From: Gemmatimonadota bacterium
GTDB lineage: Bacteria; Latescibacterota; UBA2968
Assembly (NCBI GenBank): GCA_002714465.1
Contig: PAXL01000078.1
Coordinates: 6,319 to 17,506 of the forward strand
Direction: 5' to 3'
Length of the DNA: 11,188 bases
Shown: piece after piece, positions 7,553 to 11,188 of the stretch
Position numbering within the stretch: position 1 is the stretch's first letter
Layout: every line of letters starts with the position of its first letter
Position numbers and translations under genes: made by a program
The notes under the pieces: model-generated
Database searches by the model: none
What the model saw: only the letters and a program-made list of their open reading frames with translations
Told to the model about the DNA's origin: nothing

Positions 7553-8488
7553 TCAGCGTTGCCCTCCAGGGTCGCGCCCAAGTACCGACGGAAGATCGGC
7601 CCGTTTTCCCCAATCACGCCACGACCCATCATAGAACTTTGCATCGTATCCAAGAAGTCTAGCTGCGAGATATGTGTAACTGGCCCGCCACCCAACCATG
7701 CAGTATGCAACGACTGTGTCTCCATCCTGCACACCAGCAGCATCGAACAGGGTGACAAGCTGCGATCTGTCGCGCATGTACGGTGACTCTCGGCTCTCGA
7801 TCAACTCTTCCCAGTACATCTGATGTGCACCAGGGATATGACCAGGATTCGCACCATCCCCGAGCCCTCCATCCTCACCGGTGTACTCGTCGTTCGGTCT
7901 CGCATCCACTAGGGCAATCGAGTCTTCCCCGAGACGATCGTGAATCCAATCTGCCGAAACGAGTACATCATCTCTTACACCTAAAGTCAGGGTGCCCCCG
8001 CCAGCCACCGGTGGCTCCTCAGTTGTGACCTCTCGACCTGAGGAGATCCAACCAACCAGCCCACCGTCGAGAACATGCACCCTCTCTTGAAAACCCATCA
8101 CCTCCATTGTCATGAAGGCGCGTGAAGCAAAAAGTGGGTTTGTAGCGTACAACACGACGTGCTCGACACCATCGTGTAGGCCGAGAGAACGTAAAGTGCC
8201 TCCTATCACTTCTGACGGCTGCAACTCAGTTCCCCATGCAGGTTCTCCGTCCCATACGAAGCGGGTCATGTCTAGGAAGCGTGCCCCAGGAATATGTCCC
8301 CGTTCATAGGGTTCCCGACTCATTTCCGCTTGGAGTATCAGCACGCTAGGAGTACCCATGCGACGAGCCAACCATTCAGCGTCAACCAGCGGACCAGTGA
8401 TCGCCTGAGCCCAAGCCTGACATGGAAACGTCACCACTCCCGCTAAAGCGATACTAGCAGACGCTAGCAGTCTCACTAACACCTGCAA
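7553..8488 (-). CDS. Exported two-domain rhodanese (sulfurtransferase)
   Basis: The 311-residue product begins with a Sec signal peptide, a hydrophobic stretch at 4-20 and a likely cut after QAWA (residue 27). Two rhodanese domains follow, at about 31-153 and 172-300, the layout of thiosulfate and 3-mercaptopyruvate sulfurtransferases. Domain-1 signatures include ERGHIPGARFLD (62-73). Domain 2 shows VDARPNDEYTGE (194-205), GHIPGAHQMYWEEL (216-229) and the active-site loop YCMVGWRAS, with the persulfide-carrying Cys263 and a C-x4-R pattern to Arg268. The first domain lacks a catalytic cysteine at the matching place, as is usual for tandem rhodaneses. Export implies periplasmic sulfur transfer; the donor cannot be inferred. 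The start is TTG at 8488, supported by a GAGGAG ribosome site 11 bases upstream. The gene follows the acidic-protein gene by 25 bases. Confidence 0.9.
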   Translation of the reverse strand: MQVLVRLLASASIALAGVVTFPCQAWAQAITGPLVDAEWLARRMGTPSVLILQAEMSREPYERGHIPGARFLDMTRFVWDGEPAWGTELQPSEVIGGTLRSLGLHDGVEHVVLYATNPLFASRAFMTMEVMGFQERVHVLDGGLVGWISSGREVTTEEPPVAGGGTLTLGVRDDVLVSADWIHDRLGEDSIALVDARPNDEYTGEDGGLGDGANPGHIPGAHQMYWEELIESRESPYMRDRSQLVTLFDAAGVQDGDTVVAYCMVGWRASYTYLAARLLGYDAKFYDGSWRDWGKRADLPSVLGRDPGGQR

Positions 8489-8499
8489 CGTCCGTTTTT

Positions 8500-8505
8500 C
8501 TCCTC
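8500..8505 (-). promoter_or_regulatory. Ribosome binding site that sets the TTG start of the rhodanese gene
   Basis: GAGGAG on the minus strand is a near-perfect Shine-Dalgarno sequence. It lies 11 bases before the TTG at 8488 and within the 25-base gap after the acidic-protein stop. It supports TTG as the start. The next in-frame alternative, GTG at Val3, would be farther away. Confidence 0.7.
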
Positions 8506-8513
8506 AGCAAGAA

Positions 8514-8732
8514 TCAATGGTCTTCTTCCTCATCACCCATCCAGAGGTCCGGTTCATCATCGGGATTAACCCCGTCATCTTCTTCGTCCTCTTCGTCGTC
8601 CCAATCTTCGTCGTCCCAATCCTCCTCTTCGTCATCCCAGACTTCGCCCTCGACCTCGTCGTCGTCCGAACCATCCGAAAGCAGACCACCCATGTCTCCG
8701 GTGATCCGGTGCGGAGTTGCAAGCCCTGACAT
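8514..8732 (-). CDS. Small, extremely acidic protein of unknown function
   Basis: The 72-residue product has a short ordinary N-terminus (MSGLATPHRITGDMGG) followed by a low-complexity acidic tail. From Asp20 to the end, 35 of 53 residues are Asp or Glu. Trp32, Trp39, Trp44 and Trp64 are set within the acidic runs, and there is no cysteine. No signal peptide or membrane segment is visible, so it is probably cytoplasmic and largely disordered. The frame extends to a TTG at 8768, but the ATG at 8732 has GAGG eight bases upstream and is preferred. It is the first gene of a minus-strand run, 25 bases before the exported rhodanese. Possible roles include binding a basic protein or metal ions, but these are guesses. 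Expression is supported only by the ribosome site and the gene spacing. Confidence 0.62.
   Translation of the reverse strand: MSGLATPHRITGDMGGLLSDGSDDDEVEGEVWDDEEEDWDDEDWDDEEDEEDDGVNPDDEPDLWMGDEEEDH
8591..8620 (-). repeat. Two exact tandem copies of a 15-base unit in the acidic gene
   Basis: Positions 8591-8605 and 8606-8620 are identical (CTTCGTCGTCCCAAT on the plus strand). They keep the frame and encode the repeated peptide DWDDE in the acidic tail. Degenerate related sequence continues on both sides. This looks like in-frame expansion by slippage or unequal exchange within a low-complexity coding region. Confidence 0.85.
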
Positions 8733-8911
8733 TTGTTTAGCCTCAAGTTTTAGGGATTTAGCCTTCAATCTGAGCTGTTTGATGAAGGACCATAGTTGGA
8801 TATCCGCCCAAGAAAAAATCGGTTGGACACAAAGTCAACGGATTCTTCTCGCAAGGGGCTCTGGAACCCGCTAGCCCAACAGATACCTTTGCTCACTCCC
8901 ACAACGCTACC

Positions 8912-11002
8912 ATGTCAGGGGCCATGACGACCAAATCGAATCCATTGCTGTCCGAAGCCTATCGGATCCCTTTCCATGCGATCAAGGCTGAACACGTGGA
9001 GTCGGGAATCAGGCAAGCTCTTGCTGATGCACAGGCTGCAGTCGATGCCGTATCAGACGAGGTCGGGGCCGCATCCTGGGATAACACTCTGGGCCGGCTT
9101 GATCGCGCACTTGAGAAGCTTTCGAGACGTATCGCGCCCCTCGGCCACCTAGTCTCTGTAGCCGAAACGAAAGAACTTCGAGACGCATACAACAATATCT
9201 TGCCGGAAATCTCGGCGTTTTGGTCCAGTATTCCTCTCGACCCCGACCTCTGGAAGAGGCTTGAGGCATTCGAGGACACAGATGAGGCTAAAGCTCTCAG
9301 AGGAATAGAGCAGCGCCATCTAAACAAGACGGTCAGCGAATTCAGGCGCGCCGGAGCGAACCTCCCGGCCGAACGTAAAGACCGCCTGCAGGCTTTACAG
9401 ATAGAGCTAGCGAAGACGCAGCAGAAGTTCAGTGAGAACGTACTTGACGCAACCGCTGCGTGGTCGTTGCTAGTAACTGATGAGTCCCGGCTCGACGGAA
9501 TACCCGAAGCCGCCAAACGACGCTTCAGTGCGCGAGCTAGTGAGAACGGTAACGAAGGGTGGACTCTTACCCTCGACTATCCTTCGGTCGAACCGATCCT
9601 CAAGCATTGCAGAGATTCTGAACTGCGTCGTGAAGTCTTCGTTGCTTATACGACGCGTTGCCGCGAAGGAGAACACGACAATCGCCCTCTACTCGCTCGC
9701 ATTCTTCGGATGCGTGACGAAATAGCGCACATACTGGGGTATCGGGGGTTTCCCGACTACGTTCTTGCAGATCGGATGGCAGGTACCGCTGTCAGGGCTG
9801 TCTCGTTCGAACGAGACCTTACGGAGAGGACACAACCCTACTGGCAGCGGGATGTCCAGCAACTCTCAGGTCACGCTAAATCCCTCGGTCTCGACACCCT
9901 AAAACCCTGGGACGTGGCCTTTGTGACGGAAGACCTTCGCAAGGCTCGTTACGACATCGACGACGAGGCTCTGCGTCCTTATTTCCCTCTTGATCAGGTC
10001 CTAAAGGGCATGTTCGAAATCGTCCATAGGACGTTTGGGTTCCGTATCGAAGAGAAGCAGATCGACGAGGTGTGGCACGAGGATGTCCGCTTCTACGAGA
10101 TCTACGACGAATCGAGGACAATGCTCGGCGCATTTTACACCGACTGGTTTCCTCGCAAAGAGAAACGCCAGGGCGCGTGGATGAACAATTTCATCACGGG
10201 CGGCCCCACCCAGATCGACTTCGCTCCGCACCTAGGGGTCATGTGTGGCAATTTCACCCCTCCGGAAGGAGCAGATCAGGCGCTCCTGACACACAGAGAG
10301 GTGCAAACCACCTTTCATGAGTTCGGCCACCTCCTTCACCACTGTACTTCTCGAGTGCCGATTCCGTCTCGAGCAGGAATTCACGTAGCGTGGGACTGGG
10401 TCGAGCTACCGAGCCAACTCATGGAAAACTGGACATGGGAGCGTGAAGCACTCGACCTGTTAGCCAAGCATAACGAGACCGGCGAAGCACTACCTAAAGA
10501 GCTCTACTCACGGCTCATAGCCGCAAGACAGTTCGTCGGCGGCTGGGCTCAAATGCGCCAGCTCGCCCTAGGCACAATAGACCTAGAACTTCACGAACAG
10601 CTGGCTCGGAAGCTGCGCCGTGATGCGGAAGGACAACCGGTCAGCGATGAACTCGACGCCGTTCAGGGTAACGAGGTGATGGAGTTCGCCCGTTCAAGGT
10701 TCACAGACTTCGCACCTGAGCCCGAGTTTGCCGAATTCCATATCCTCACCTCGTTCACCCATCTTTTTGCAGGTGGCTACGCTGCGGGCTATTACAGCTA
10801 TCTGTGGTCCGAAGTACTCGACGCCGATGTTTTCACGCGCTTCCGTAACGAGGGGATTTTCAACCGCGAAACGGGACGCCTTTACGTAGACTCAATCCTG
10901 TCACGCGGTGACTCCGATGATCCCGACACCCTATTCCTTGAGTTTATGGGCCGGAACCCTAATCCAAGAGCACTTCTAGAACGGAATCTGGGCACTCTAT
11001 AA
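8912..11002 (+). CDS. prlC: Oligopeptidase A, M3 family zinc metallopeptidase
   Basis: The 696-residue product aligns by eye along its whole length with E. coli oligopeptidase A (PrlC/OpdA, about 680 residues). It opens with NPLLSEAYRIPFHAIKAEHV (10-29). Other shared segments are KFSENVLDATAAWSLLVTDE (172-191), LKPWDVAFVTEDL (330-342), VWHEDVRFYEIYDE (387-400), and near the C-terminus FAGGYAAGYYSYLWSEVLDA and EGIFNRETG. The zinc site is complete: HEFGH at 469-473 (ligands His469 and His473, catalytic Glu470), with the third ligand Glu498 in DWVELPSQ, 29 residues after the first histidine as in the M3 family. It is a cytoplasmic peptidase degrading short peptides, including cleaved signal peptides in E. 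coli. There is no signal peptide. ATG 8924 (Met5) is an alternative start; neither has a well-spaced Shine-Dalgarno sequence. The gene diverges from the acidic-protein unit. Confidence 0.95.
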   Translation: MSGAMTTKSNPLLSEAYRIPFHAIKAEHVESGIRQALADAQAAVDAVSDEVGAASWDNTLGRLDRALEKLSRRIAPLGHLVSVAETKELRDAYNNILPEISAFWSSIPLDPDLWKRLEAFEDTDEAKALRGIEQRHLNKTVSEFRRAGANLPAERKDRLQALQIELAKTQQKFSENVLDATAAWSLLVTDESRLDGIPEAAKRRFSARASENGNEGWTLTLDYPSVEPILKHCRDSELRREVFVAYTTRCREGEHDNRPLLARILRMRDEIAHILGYRGFPDYVLADRMAGTAVRAVSFERDLTERTQPYWQRDVQQLSGHAKSLGLDTLKPWDVAFVTEDLRKARYDIDDEALRPYFPLDQVLKGMFEIVHRTFGFRIEEKQIDEVWHEDVRFYEIYDESRTMLGAFYTDWFPRKEKRQGAWMNNFITGGPTQIDFAPHLGVMCGNFTPPEGADQALLTHREVQTTFHEFGHLLHHCTSRVPIPSRAGIHVAWDWVELPSQLMENWTWEREALDLLAKHNETGEALPKELYSRLIAARQFVGGWAQMRQLALGTIDLELHEQLARKLRRDAEGQPVSDELDAVQGNEVMEFARSRFTDFAPEPEFAEFHILTSFTHLFAGGYAAGYYSYLWSEVLDADVFTRFRNEGIFNRETGRLYVDSILSRGDSDDPDTLFLEFMGRNPNPRALLERNLGTL

Positions 11003-11075
11003 GACCTGATTCCGAACCTAGACCCCCACGGAGGTACTACGATCAACTATCATCTTAATCGATGAACACGCTTCT

Positions 11076-11080
11076 AGGAG
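11076..11080 (+). promoter_or_regulatory. Ribosome binding site of the right-edge lipoprotein gene
   Basis: AGGAG lies five bases before ATG 11086. It selects this start over the in-frame ATGs at 11062 and 11092, because the former would place the site inside the gene and the latter leaves an 11-base gap. Confidence 0.7.
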
Positions 11081-11085
11081 ATTCC

Positions 11086-11188
11086 ATGATCATGGCACGC
11101 AGCCTGTCTCGGCCCATCTTCGTCATCGCGTCGGCTCTAGCCATTACCGCATGCAACGAGGTGCCGCTCAGCTATGGCGATGCCAACA
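11086..11188 (+). CDS. Lipoprotein, N-terminal part only, cut by the window edge
   Basis: The first 34 residues are visible. Basic residues at the N-terminus (Arg5 and Arg9) are followed by a hydrophobic core at 10-22 and a lipobox ITAC with Cys23 as the lipidated residue. The mature protein begins CNEVPLSYGDAN. The gene is therefore a lipoprotein precursor processed by signal peptidase II. It follows prlC by 83 bases on the same strand and has its own strong ribosome site. Too little of the mature part is present to name a family. Confidence 0.75.
   Translation, partial: MIMARSLSRPIFVIASALAITACNEVPLSYGDAN

Noticed and set aside
7465..7758. 97-residue minus-strand open frame overlapping the rhodanese 3' end and stopping just before the rhomboid start
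   Set aside because: Most of it is an out-of-frame shadow of the rhodanese gene, and the 19-residue end piece has no ribosome site or recognisable feature.
8517..8729. 70-residue hydrophobic plus-strand open frame (VFFVLFVVPIFVVPI-type)
   Set aside because: It is the antisense of the acidic gene: Asp/Glu codons read on the other strand give Phe, Val, Leu and Ile, producing a false membrane protein.
11031..11064. GGAGG followed by a short frame between prlC and the right-edge lipoprotein
   Set aside because: No ATG, GTG or TTG lies at a suitable distance after this ribosome-site-like sequence.

Overview
The window reads as chromosomal sequence from a free-living, moderately GC-rich Gram-negative bacterium. 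An outer-membrane DUF5916 protein, a lipoprotein serine hydrolase and several Sec-exported proteins imply a periplasm and outer membrane. The combination of a CBM9-like/DUF5916 protein with small exported proteins and a rhomboid carrying a charged C-terminal tail is most like Gemmatimonadota or a related marine lineage. This placement is an inference from remembered family distributions, not a database result.

Layout. (1) Positions 1-579 hold the possible tail of a plus-strand gene entering from the left edge, then a solitary minus-strand tRNA-Ile(GAT) with a recognisable promoter and a rho-independent terminator. I see nothing assignable at 107-263. (2) Positions 580-3484 hold a plus-strand pair: a 756-residue DUF5916 outer-membrane protein and, 25 bases downstream, a small exported protein of unknown function. 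(3) A strong hairpin at 3469-3499 separates this pair from the convergent minus-strand gene at 3511-5022, a lipoprotein of the serine beta-lactamase/esterase fold (family S12). (4) A divergent gene at 5232-5876 encodes a secreted protein of unknown function and has a candidate promoter. (5) Positions 8732 down to 5923 on the minus strand hold four genes that could form one transcription unit: a very acidic 72-residue protein, an exported two-domain rhodanese, a rhomboid protease and a YigZ/IMPACT-family protein. (6) On the plus strand, divergent from this cluster, lies an oligopeptidase A (M3 family) gene at 8912-11002, followed by the start of a lipoprotein gene running off the right edge.

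Themes. Most products act at or beyond the cytoplasmic membrane: two lipoproteins, one outer-membrane barrel, three Sec-exported proteins and one polytopic protease. The cytoplasmic products are oligopeptidase A, YigZ and probably the acidic protein. Three start sites were moved from the longest possible reading, using signal peptides, membrane segments or ribosome binding sites: serine hydrolase to 5022, rhomboid to 7456, acidic protein to 8732. I found no CRISPR array, transposase, integrase, phage gene or defence cassette. Nothing here is clearly an undescribed system. The points most worth a second look are the acidic protein that may head the rhodanese/rhomboid/YigZ unit and the uncharacterised exported proteins.
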